Shown here in pieces: positions 24,547 to 30,906 of a DNA stretch of 34,784 nt; position 1 is the first letter of the stretch; each line of letters opens with the position of its first letter. The notes below the pieces were generated by a model. It was not told where the DNA came from and made no database searches. It saw only the letters and a list, made by a program, of their open reading frames with translations. Source of the stretch: UBA4874 sp002399435 (lineage in GTDB: Bacteria > Bacillota > Clostridia > Caldicoprobacterales > DTU083); the NCBI GenBank assembly GCA_036823195.1, contig DAISGI010000026.1, positions 1-34,784 on the forward strand, written 5' to 3'. Made by a program: the position numbers and the translations under genes.

Positions 24547-24600
24547 TTACAGGAAGACATGCGGGGGGAATCGGACGACACGAATCCTGTGAGTAAACAT
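24547..24600 (-). CDS. Possible 17-residue leader peptide upstream of lplB-type gene
   Basis: A short ORF, MFTHRIRVVRFPPHVFL-stop, has a good ribosome site (GAGAGGTG, spacing 7) and lies about 70 bp upstream of the permease start on the same strand. Three arginines and a Pro-Pro pair could stall ribosomes, so a regulatory leader is possible. It is very short and could be chance. Confidence 0.25.
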   Translation of the reverse strand: MFTHRIRVVRFPPHVFL

Positions 24601-24769
24601 TTGATATCACCTCTCTTTATATACTATGTAACAGCAGTCATAAAAGTACGTAAATGGAGGAAAAAATAAATTTTTTGCATTCATTTCGCTAAAGATTCCA
24701 TGCATCTTATTGTGCAATAACTATAAATGTATCCCATTTTCATATATCATTGTCTTTTGTAAAAGGAAA

Positions 24770-24911
24770 TTCTGCATCGGTACCATTTGCATACATCCTT
24801 GCCATATATCCTACTATCCATTGTTGGTGACCCAGTGAAGTTCTGCATCGGTACCATTTACATACATCCTTGCTATACATCCAACTACCCATTGCAGGTA
24901 ATCCGGTGTAA
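24770..24911. repeat. Two tandem copies of a 71-bp unit
   Basis: A unit beginning TTCTGCATCGGTACCATTT at 24770 recurs at 24841. By eye the copies differ at roughly one in six positions. Read on the minus strand, both encode similar peptides (ARMYVNGTDAE and ARMYANGTDAE), but the frame is broken between copies. It may be a remnant of a repetitive surface-protein gene or a non-coding duplication. Confidence 0.75.
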
Positions 24912-24967
24912 CGATATATCATTATTATCATGAGACACGAACCTTTTTACTTTGTTAACGATATATC
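24909..24967. promoter_or_regulatory. Paired 12-bp direct repeats upstream of the XRE gene
   Basis: TAACGATATATC occurs at 24909-24920 and 24956-24967, 47 bp apart and therefore offset by about four and a half helical turns. A nearby CGGTAAT also repeats at 24966-24985. These could be operators for the small XRE protein encoded just downstream (inference). Confidence 0.4.
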
Positions 24968-24989
24968 GGTAATTATCCCGGTAATGTTT

Positions 24990-24998
24990 TGCTATACT
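24990..24998 (+). promoter_or_regulatory. Extended -10 promoter of the small XRE gene
   Basis: TTTTGC-TATACT gives an extended -10 (TGC then TATACT at 24993-24998), with no good -35. It lies about 25 bp before the start codon, implying a very short leader. Confidence 0.45.
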
Positions 24999-25021
24999 TG
25001 CAGGTAGTGGAGAGGAATATT

Positions 25022-25261
25022 ATGACTATAAAAGATGCGACCTCCAAACGAATTTTGCAGCTATGCGGGGAAAATAATATAACGATCAACAGACTTGCCA
25101 ATTTAGCTGGGATAACGCAATCAACGCTTAATGACGTAGTGCGCGGAAAGAGTAAAAATCCCACTATAAAAACCATATACTATATTTGTTTTGGGTTGGG
25201 AATTGAGCTAAAAGATTTCTTTGATTCGGATTTGTTTCTTAATCTGTTAGATAACGATTAG
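25022..25261 (+). CDS. Small XRE-family transcriptional regulator
   Basis: 79-residue Cro/C1-type helix-turn-helix protein, essentially a single DNA-binding domain: ITINRLANLAGITQSTLNDVVRGKSKNPTIKTIYYI followed by GLGIELKDFFDSD. The ATG at 25022 follows GGAGAGG. Chromosomal one-domain XRE proteins of this form are common in clostridia and usually repress themselves or a neighbour. It precedes the SDR / opine dehydrogenase / B12 genes on the same strand by about 130 bp and might regulate them, but no operator shared with that cluster was seen. Confidence 0.85.
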   Translation: MTIKDATSKRILQLCGENNITINRLANLAGITQSTLNDVVRGKSKNPTIKTIYYICFGLGIELKDFFDSDLFLNLLDND

Positions 25262-25389
25262 CATGGGAGCCTGTTTTACCGGAGGACTATTTCGTTACAT
25301 ATGACCTTTCCGAAAGGCTTGAAACCCAATACAATCGGACGTACAGGCAAAGTTTACCTATCGTCCATCCGGGAAAGGAAGGAGTCGGG

Positions 25390-26160
25390 ATGCGGATTGC
25401 CATCGTGACAGGTGCGTCCAGTGGTTTGGGGCGGGAATTCATCCGACAGATTTGGGAAAGGGAAAAGCCGGACGGGATCTGGATCATTGCCAGGAGGGAG
25501 AACCGCCTGCAGGAGATTGCGGAAGAATCCCCTTTGCCGGTTCGCTCCTTGCCGCTCGATCTGACAAAGGGCAGTGCCTTTGACAGGCTGAAGGCGTTGC
25601 TTAAGGAGGAGCGGCCGGACGTCCGGCTGCTGGTCAATGCCGCGGGATTCGCCAAAATGGGGAATTATACGGAAGTATCCGTTCAGGACAGCAACAATAT
25701 GCTGGATTTGAACTGCCGTGCCCTGATGAACATGACACTTACTGTTCTGCCTTACATGCAAAAAGGGGCCCGGATTTTAGAGATCTGTTCATCCTCGTGC
25801 TTTCAGCCCCTTCCGGCTTTGAATGTTTATTCCGCTACAAAGGCATTTGTACTGAGCTACAGCCGTGCCCTGCGTTGGGAACTGTTTGGGAGAGGGATCC
25901 ACGTGACAGCTGTCTGTCCGTATTGGATCAGGGATACGGAGCTTATCGACATTGCAAAGGATTCCCGCAATTCTCAGGCTATCCGTCATTTTCCCCTTGC
26001 ATCTCATGCTGCCCGCATAGCGAGAATCGCACTGCGGGACAGCAAATGGAATCTTCCCGTATCCACACCGGACATCGTCAGCTTCCTGCAGCGCCTGCTC
26101 TCAAAATTCATCCCCCGTGAGCTGATCATTGCCTGCTGGGAGGGTCTTCGCCGGATCTAA
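25390..26160 (+). CDS. Short-chain dehydrogenase/reductase (SDR)
   Basis: Classical SDR of 256 residues. It has the dinucleotide motif TGASSGLG (7-14), the NAAG motif (83-86), an active-site serine in CSSS (around 134-136) and YSATK (Y147, K151). An acidic residue is not obvious after strand 2 (IIARREN carries two arginines), which suits NADP(H). AAGGAGTC lies just before the ATG. The frame is also open for about 40 codons upstream of the ATG without an in-frame start, so the start is reasonably secure. It is the first of three same-strand genes with an opine-dehydrogenase homologue and a B12-binding protein; the substrate is unknown. Confidence 0.85.
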   Translation: MRIAIVTGASSGLGREFIRQIWEREKPDGIWIIARRENRLQEIAEESPLPVRSLPLDLTKGSAFDRLKALLKEERPDVRLLVNAAGFAKMGNYTEVSVQDSNNMLDLNCRALMNMTLTVLPYMQKGARILEICSSSCFQPLPALNVYSATKAFVLSYSRALRWELFGRGIHVTAVCPYWIRDTELIDIAKDSRNSQAIRHFPLASHAARIARIALRDSKWNLPVSTPDIVSFLQRLLSKFIPRELIIACWEGLRRI

Positions 26161-26230
26161 AACATGGAAATCAGAAAATGTCGGCCTGGTACGAATATTT
26201 TAAATTTTTACGGAGCAAGGGGGTTGTTAT

Positions 26231-27346
26231 ATGAAGGCAACGGTGATCGGTGCCGGAAACTCAGGGCTTGCCATGGCAGCGCATCTGAGCAGAGGCGGGA
26301 ACAGCGTTACACTTTGGAACCGGACCGGTTCCACCATTTCCAGGATTTGCAGCACGCATGTGATTCATTGTGAAGGAGAGATTCAGGGAGACATCCGGAT
26401 TGACACGATTACGAATGATATCCGTCTGGCACTGAAAGATCCGGATATTGTACTGATTACCACACCGGCCAATTCCCACAGGGAGCTCGCGGAGCTCATC
26501 GCCAAAAACATCCGCAAATCAACGGTAATCGTCCTGAATCCCGGACGAACCCTGGGGGCTCTGGAGTTTCGCAGAACCTATGACAGGTATAACACGGAAT
26601 ATCCACAGACCATAGCCGAGACCCAGACAATTATCTACACCTGCCGGAAAACCACGGAAGACTCCGTTCATATCATGGCTATGAAGGATTCTGTCCTGAT
26701 TTCAGCACTGGATGCCCGGATGAACAAGGATATTATCCGTTATCTGCCCGAGTGCATCCGGCCATATTTCATTCCCGCCGAATCCATTATTCAGACATCC
26801 ATCGGAAACGTGGGCATGATACTGCACTGTGCTCCGCTCCTTTTGAATGTGGGAAGGATGGAAGGCGCCGCAAGTCACTACAAGTATTACCATGAGGGCA
26901 TTACCCCGACGATTGCGCGGTTTCTGGAACGGCTGGATCAGGAAAGAGTCCATGTTTCGGAGACTCTGGGTTACCAGGTGGAATCGGCAAAGGAATGGAT
27001 GATGCGGACGTATCATGTTTCCGGGGGCAGTCTGTATGAATGCATCCAGAATAACGATGCCTACAGGGAGATTGATGCTCCCACCACATTGCATCACAGA
27101 TACATTTTTGAAGATGTCTCCTATGGCCTGGTTCCCCTGGAAGCGATTGGAAATAAACTGGGACTGGATATGAAAAATACCACGCTGATTGTGGATCTGG
27201 CCTGCCGATTGCTGGAGGAGGACTACAGGGAGAAAGGGTATCAGTTGGATTATTCCGCAAGTGAGATTACCTGGCTGAAAGAGACTGCTGCCCACCTTGT
27301 TCCGGACAGGAGTGGTAAAAATGAATCCGAAATACCATTTTCATGA
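26231..27346 (+). CDS. NAD/NADP octopine/nopaline dehydrogenase family protein
   Basis: 371-residue protein with an N-terminal Rossmann domain (VIGAGNSGLAMAAHL, G7-x-G9-xx-G12) and a C-terminal helical domain of the octopine/nopaline dehydrogenase type. IAETQTIIYTCRK, NVGMILHCAPLLLN (H199) and HYKYYHEGITP are family hallmarks. Members reductively join an amino acid to a 2-oxoacid, or oxidise such N-(carboxyalkyl) amino acids, with NAD(P)H. The start has GGGGG about 8 bp upstream. The next gene begins inside its end (26-bp overlap), so it is translationally linked to the B12-binding mutase-like protein, an unusual pairing that hints at a dedicated amino-acid pathway. Confidence 0.85.
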   Translation: MKATVIGAGNSGLAMAAHLSRGGNSVTLWNRTGSTISRICSTHVIHCEGEIQGDIRIDTITNDIRLALKDPDIVLITTPANSHRELAELIAKNIRKSTVIVLNPGRTLGALEFRRTYDRYNTEYPQTIAETQTIIYTCRKTTEDSVHIMAMKDSVLISALDARMNKDIIRYLPECIRPYFIPAESIIQTSIGNVGMILHCAPLLLNVGRMEGAASHYKYYHEGITPTIARFLERLDQERVHVSETLGYQVESAKEWMMRTYHVSGGSLYECIQNNDAYREIDAPTTLHHRYIFEDVSYGLVPLEAIGNKLGLDMKNTTLIVDLACRLLEEDYREKGYQLDYSASEITWLKETAAHLVPDRSGKNESEIPFS

Positions 27347-29237
27347 CGGCCGTATGAGATATGGCTTTATCAAGCCGGCCATTGACGCCCATACCCTGGG
27401 AATCAATGCTGCGGCAGAGCTGCTCCGCACGTGCGGCTGCGATGTCATTATCGCGGAGGATTCCGTTGCGGAGGCAATGAATGATATTTTATATGAGGTA
27501 AAAAGGCAGATCGTTGTCGACTGGATCATACGGGAGAACATCAACCGGCTGGGCATCAGTTATCGGCTGGACAGGAATGATGCGGTCCGCATGATGGGGT
27601 ATCTGCTGGAGCAGATGCGAAAGAACCGGCTGCTGCATTACCAGGGGGGACCCGTGGATGCCGTCTATTTTGCCGGCCTGCCGGAGGCTTGTCAGCTGAT
27701 GGAGCAGGAGTTCGACGGCCTGGTGCGTGTGTTCCGGGGCGGGGAATCGGACCGGGAGACCCTTGGCATGCTGGGAGTGCCGGAGGAGAAGATTCCCGTG
27801 GAAGTCCGGGAGGGCAGCCGGTACGATGAGGCACGGATGGAGTTTGGCAGACAGATCTTTGCCTCCCAGGAATATCGGAAATGGAAACCGGCGGATCCGC
27901 CGGACTATCCGGATTACGGGACGGATCGGGATACCGTGGAAAAACGTTTGAATGCCCGGAAAGGCGCCCAGGGCTCGGTACCGCTGACCAGGGCGCATGT
28001 GGGGCCATATTCTTCCGAAGTCAGCCGGGAGGAAAATGTGAAGGAGTTTTTATCCTGGGTCAAGATACTGGCAAGGGACCGATATCTGGATATCATTTCC
28101 ATAGGAAGCTCGCAGCTGACCCAATCGGACTTTGGGGGAGACTGGGAAGGCAAGGTCAACGGAGGCGGGGTTCCCATCCATTCCCCGCAGGAATTCCGGA
28201 TGATCCGGGAGGCTTCCCGGCCGCTCTTTTTGCGGACCTATGCCGGGACAAGGAATATCCCGGCTTTGGCACGGATGTACGAGGAGACCATTCATATCTG
28301 CTGGCACGCCCTGTCCCTGTGGTGGTTCAACCGGCTGGACGGGCGAGGTCCCTACGATGTCTATACCAATTTAAAGCAGCATATTGAAACCATCCGGACT
28401 ATTGCAGGGACGGGCAAGCCTTTTGAGGCAAATGTCTCCCACCATTTTGCATTCCGCGGCGCCGATGATGTGACCTATATTGTTTCTGCCTATCTGGCAG
28501 CCAAGCTGTCAAAAATGCTGGGCATCCGGACGTTTGTTCTGCAAAATATGCTGAATACTCCCCGGTCCACCTGGGGCGTTCAGGATCTGGCAAAGTCCCG
28601 GGCAATGGTCAAACTGGTCCGAAGTCTGGAGGATCAGAACTTTCGGGTGATTCTTCAGCCACGGGCCGGGCTGGACTACTTCAAACCGGATATGGAAGAG
28701 GCCAGGATGCAGCTGGCTGCCGTGACAGCGCTGATGGACGACATCGATCCGCACAATGAAGCGGATCCGCCCATTATTCATGTCGTAAGCTATTCGGAAG
28801 CTTCCCGGCTGGCGACGCCGGATATCATAAAGGAAAGCATCCAGATTACCCAGCATTCCCTGCAGAAATACCGGGAGGCAAGGCGGATGGGGAAAGTGGA
28901 GGACATGAGCCGGAACCGGAATGTGGCGGAACGATCAGCCGGGCTCCTTCAGTCAGCAAAGAAACTGCTGGCGGCAATGGAAGAAACCTTTGACGATCTT
29001 TATTCGGCGGAAGGATTCTACAAGGTGTTGGCAGCCGGATTCCTGCCGGTGCCCTGGATCTGGGGAGAAACCGAAGAATTCCGGCATGCCAGGGAATGGA
29101 CCACCAAACCGGTAAAAGGCGGAGTCTCCGTGATGGATGAGAGCCATAGAGTGATGAGCATGGAGGAGCGGATTGCCATTGCCCGTACCAACTGCGCGGA
29201 TGCGGAATATCATCTGAAGCAGAGGATGCGGGAGTAA
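27321..29237 (+). CDS. Fused B12-binding / glutamate-mutase-like protein
   Basis: 638-residue predicted cobalamin enzyme. The N-terminal region has the base-off B12 signature DAHTLG (D22-x-H24-xx-G27), then GISYRL (S80, L83) and FRGGES (G140-G141) in the order of B12-binding Rossmann domains. The rest looks like a TIM barrel related to the epsilon subunit of glutamate mutase. Conserved-looking stretches include GKPFEANVSHHFAFRGADD, VILQPRAGLDYF and the tail AAGFLPVPWIWG. No iron-sulfur cysteine motif or PLP-lysine pattern was recognised. The order (small domain first, catalytic barrel second) in one chain differs from two-subunit glutamate mutase. The ATG at 27321 follows AGGAGTGG and overlaps the opine dehydrogenase-like gene. 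The precise reaction is unknown. Confidence 0.7.
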   Translation: MNPKYHFHDGRMRYGFIKPAIDAHTLGINAAAELLRTCGCDVIIAEDSVAEAMNDILYEVKRQIVVDWIIRENINRLGISYRLDRNDAVRMMGYLLEQMRKNRLLHYQGGPVDAVYFAGLPEACQLMEQEFDGLVRVFRGGESDRETLGMLGVPEEKIPVEVREGSRYDEARMEFGRQIFASQEYRKWKPADPPDYPDYGTDRDTVEKRLNARKGAQGSVPLTRAHVGPYSSEVSREENVKEFLSWVKILARDRYLDIISIGSSQLTQSDFGGDWEGKVNGGGVPIHSPQEFRMIREASRPLFLRTYAGTRNIPALARMYEETIHICWHALSLWWFNRLDGRGPYDVYTNLKQHIETIRTIAGTGKPFEANVSHHFAFRGADDVTYIVSAYLAAKLSKMLGIRTFVLQNMLNTPRSTWGVQDLAKSRAMVKLVRSLEDQNFRVILQPRAGLDYFKPDMEEARMQLAAVTALMDDIDPHNEADPPIIHVVSYSEASRLATPDIIKESIQITQHSLQKYREARRMGKVEDMSRNRNVAERSAGLLQSAKKLLAAMEETFDDLYSAEGFYKVLAAGFLPVPWIWGETEEFRHAREWTTKPVKGGVSVMDESHRVMSMEERIAIARTNCADAEYHLKQRMRE

Positions 29238-29244
29238 TACCTCC

Positions 29245-29334
29245 TGCAGGGACTTCGACTTTTGCAGGGATTTCGATTTTTGCAGGGACCTTGATTTTTG
29301 CAGGGACTTTGATTTTTACAGGACCTTTGAAAGG
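29245..29334. repeat. 18-bp tandem repeat between convergent genes
   Basis: Four good copies (29245, 29263, 29281, 29299) and one diverged copy (29317) of TGCAGGGACTTTGATTTT fill the gap between the B12 gene and the end of the sigma gene. In one minus-strand frame they encode a six-residue repeat ending Pro-Cys-Lys, but that frame is not the sigma factor frame. Confidence 0.95.
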
Positions 29335-29337
29335 ATT

Positions 29338-29898
29338 TCAGAAATGCAGCAGCGCGGCCAGTACTTTCAATGCCTTGTCCCTGCGGCGCAGGACTGTTTT
29401 GTAGCAGACGCCCTGATCCCTTGCAATGGATTTCAGGCTCTTTCCCTGATAATAGTGGAGCAGGATGATTTGTTTCTGTACGGGATCCAGTTGATCCACC
29501 GCGGATCGCACTGCTGTTTTTAGTTCCCTTTTCAAAAGATCGCCCGGGGGATCGGCGGACTTGTCGGCGATTCGGTCCAGAGGATCCTGCCCGTCCCCTT
29601 CCGCAGAGATATTCCGGAACCAGGCGACCCTCTGCTTTCTGGATTGATTGTAGATGTGAAAGGCCAGCCTGTTCTTCAGATAGGCAAGGAAGGGAACCCC
29701 GGTGGATTCCCTGTAATCCCGGACTGCTTCCAATACCTCCAGACTGGCCTCCTGCATCATTTCCTCCCAATCCATTCCCCATGCGTAGCGTTTCAGGGTA
29801 AAAAGGAGGAGCGGCTTCAGTCGATCCAGTAATTCCAGCTGTGCAGTCGGGCTTCCGTCCCTGGCATCTTCCACCAGATTTTTCAGTTTGTAATTCAT
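29338..29898 (-). CDS. Sigma-70 family RNA polymerase sigma factor
   Basis: 186-residue alternative sigma factor. An N-terminal helical region with region 2 (WEEMMQEASLEVLEAVRDYRESTGVPFLAYLKNRL) is joined by a linker to region 4 (LDPVQKQIILLHYYQGKSLKSIARDQGVCYKTVLRRRDKAL), whose helix-turn-helix reads the -35 element. No anti-sigma gene is adjacent. AAGGAGG lies before the ATG. Upstream on the same strand lie a long tandem-repeat array and then a perfect consensus promoter with a LexA box at its start site, so damage-induced expression is likely (inference). Its regulon cannot be read here. It could resemble small sigma factors of mobile or conjugative elements. Confidence 0.88.
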   Translation of the reverse strand: MNYKLKNLVEDARDGSPTAQLELLDRLKPLLLFTLKRYAWGMDWEEMMQEASLEVLEAVRDYRESTGVPFLAYLKNRLAFHIYNQSRKQRVAWFRNISAEGDGQDPLDRIADKSADPPGDLLKRELKTAVRSAVDQLDPVQKQIILLHYYQGKSLKSIARDQGVCYKTVLRRRDKALKVLAALLHF

Positions 29899-29957
29899 GG
29901 GGGCCTCCTTTTCTTTTCTGCTGTTTTTCTACTGTGTTTCGTTTTTCACCGAACATT

Positions 29958-30300
29958 CCCCGAAGGTTTTCCTTTTCCGGAAGGTTTTCCTTTTCCGGAA
30001 GGTTTTCCTTTTTCCGGAAGGCTTTTATTTTCCCGGAGGGTTCTCATTTTCCATGAAGGGCTTTCATTTTCCATGAAGGGCTTTCATTTTCCATGAAGGN
30101 NNNNNNNNNNNNNNNNNNNNNNNNNNNNNNNNNNNNNNNNNNNNNNNNNNNNNNNNNNNNNNNNNNNNNNNNNNNNNNNNNNNNNNNNNNNNNNNNNNNC
30201 ATTTTCCATGAAGGGCTTTCATTTTCCATGAAGGGCTTTCATTTTCCATGAAGGGCTTTCATTTTCCATGAAGGTTTTTTATTTCCCCGGAAGGTTTTCA
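29958..30300. repeat. Tandem-repeat array of 18- and 20-bp units around an assembly gap
   Basis: Units grade from CGGAAGGTTTTCCTTTTC (18-19 bp) on the left to the uniform 20-bp CATGAAGGGCTTTCATTTTC flanking the gap, then back to diverged units on the right. At least ten copies are visible, and the true number is hidden by the N run. Each unit contains short inverted repeats (TTCCGGAA, or ATGAA...TTCAT). On the minus strand, transcribed toward the sigma gene, each 20-bp unit carries an ATG opening the same 16-codon ORF (MENESPSWKMKALHGK). Confidence 0.95.
30100..30199. other. Assembly gap (100 N) inside a tandem repeat
   Basis: Exactly 100 N with identical 20-bp repeat units on both sides, so the gap is almost certainly unresolved repeat copies of unknown number. 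Confidence 0.95.
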
Positions 30301-30315
30301 TAAAACGTTTTTCGG

Positions 30316-30344
30316 TTGATTCTGCTTTCACATGCTGATATAAT
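30316..30344 (+). promoter_or_regulatory. Plus-strand promoter next to the LexA box
   Basis: TTGATT (30316-30321), 17-bp spacer and TATAAT (30339-30344), reading toward xre-immA. The LexA box starts 11 bp after the -10, covering about +5 to +18, so LexA binding should block it. Confidence 0.65.
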
Positions 30345-30354
30345 GATTAAGTCA

Positions 30355-30368
30355 CGAACACTTGTTCG
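30355..30368. promoter_or_regulatory. LexA (SOS) box
   Basis: CGAACACTTGTTCG fits the Gram-positive LexA/DinR consensus CGAAC-N4-GTTCG exactly and is a palindrome apart from the central CT. It lies between two opposed promoters, at or just downstream of the predicted start of each, an ideal place for repression. Binding itself is inferred from the motif. Confidence 0.8.
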
Positions 30369-30375
30369 TATTTTC

Positions 30376-30404
30376 ATTATAGCAATGGAATTACCGTTTG
30401 TCAA
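30376..30404 (-). promoter_or_regulatory. Perfect consensus promoter reading toward the sigma gene
   Basis: On the minus strand TTGACA (30404-30399), 17-bp spacer and TATAAT (30381-30376) match the sigma-A consensus 12 of 12. The predicted start (about 30369) abuts the LexA box. The transcript would cross the tandem-repeat array before reaching the sigma factor gene. Confidence 0.8.
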
Positions 30405-30431
30405 ATATATTTCTAGTATTTGCATAAATAT

Positions 30432-30460
30432 TTGCCAAATGGTAAATTGTCGGATAGAAT
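30432..30460 (+). promoter_or_regulatory. Proximal promoter of xre-immA with possible operator
   Basis: TTGCCA (30432-30437), 17-bp spacer and TAGAAT (30455-30460), ending 20 bp before the start codon. ATTTGCC...GGTAAAT around 30430-30447 is a near-perfect inverted repeat over the -35. TTTG-x-CAAAT also occurs near 30398, so these are likely sites for the XRE protein itself. Confidence 0.65.
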
Positions 30461-30480
30461 AGTCCTGAGGAGTGAGAAGT

Positions 30481-30906
30481 ATGAAATTCGGAGAATATCT
30501 GAAGGATCTGCGGAAAAAGAATCGTCTTTCGCAAAAGGAGCTGGGTAAACTGGCAGGCTACAGCAATGCGGAAATATCCCGGGTGGAGTCCGGAGACAGG
30601 CAGAAGCCGTCGCCTGTTTTGCTGAAAGCCGTTGCGCCGCATCTTGGTGTTTCCTATGAGGAGCTGCTGAAAAGGGCCGGGTATCTGGAGGAAGTGATTG
30701 ACCATTCTGGATACACGGAGCATGTCTATACGGATGGGGAAGGCAAGCTTGCCGATATTGTCAAACAGGCAAAGGAAATGCAGGAGGCGGACAGCGACTG
30801 GGCCGGCATCGCTTACCGGGTATCCAGGGAATTGTCGAAGAAGGACATGGAGGCCATCAAGGCGGTTGCCAATTCCCTGCTGGACAAAGCAGGCAGGGAC
30901 CAATGA
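30481..30906 (+). CDS. XRE-family repressor paired with ImmA/IrrE peptidase
   Basis: 141-residue regulator with an N-terminal Cro/C1 helix-turn-helix (GEYLKDLRKKNRLSQKELGKLAGYSNAEISRVESG) and a helical C-terminal part. The ATG at 30481 has GAGGAG 8 bp upstream. Its stop overlaps the ImmA/IrrE-like start (ATGA). In known pairs (ImmR-ImmA of ICEBs1, DdrO-IrrE of Deinococcus) the peptidase cleaves such a repressor after DNA damage. The LexA box and possible XRE operators upstream suggest a damage-responsive circuit with autoregulation. Whether this protein is the cleavage substrate is inference. Confidence 0.88.
   Translation: MKFGEYLKDLRKKNRLSQKELGKLAGYSNAEISRVESGDRQKPSPVLLKAVAPHLGVSYEELLKRAGYLEEVIDHSGYTEHVYTDGEGKLADIVKQAKEMQEADSDWAGIAYRVSRELSKKDMEAIKAVANSLLDKAGRDQ

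Larger units (their letters stand above)
24601..25021. other. Divergent intergenic region between transporter operon and XRE gene
   Basis: About 420 bp without a supported gene. It holds a 14-bp palindrome TTATTGTGCAATAA (24707-24720), which could be an operator for the transporter operon. It also holds the 71-bp direct repeat (24770-24911), two copies of TAACGATATATC (24909-24920, 24956-24967) and the probable XRE promoter. I could not place a confident promoter for the transporter operon. Confidence 0.5.
29899..30480. other. Divergent control region of the sigma gene and xre-immA
   Basis: 582 bp with no supported protein gene. From left to right: 5' leader of the sigma gene, tandem-repeat array interrupted by a 100-N gap, a plus-strand promoter, a LexA box, a perfect minus-strand promoter, and a second plus-strand promoter before the xre gene. 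Each is listed separately. Confidence 0.7.

Noticed and set aside
24740..24931. A 63-codon minus-strand ORF over the 71-bp repeat
   Set aside because: It has no ribosome site, its two halves read the repeat in different frames, and no family is recognisable.
25262..25389. N-terminal extension of the SDR into the open frame upstream
   Set aside because: The frame is open for about 40 codons but has no in-frame start; the ATG at 25390 has a good ribosome site and begins the Rossmann fold.
27147..27346. Cobalamin riboswitch before the B12-binding gene
   Set aside because: No B12-box-like sequence was seen, and the gene starts inside the preceding coding region.
29210..29956. A 248-codon minus-strand frame overlapping the sigma factor gene, ending in Pro-Cys-Lys repeats
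   Set aside because: The overlapping sigma frame has proper region 2 and region 4 motifs and a ribosome site; the longer frame has none, and its repeats come from the 18-bp DNA array.
30044..30249. Short repeated peptide ORFs (MENESPSWKMKALHGK) as real proteins
   Set aside because: They arise from the 20-bp period, end after 16 codons and lack ribosome sites; kept only as a remark on the leader.
29958..30300. CRISPR array
   Set aside because: The 20-bp units follow one another without unique spacers and no cas gene is nearby; it is a simple tandem repeat.
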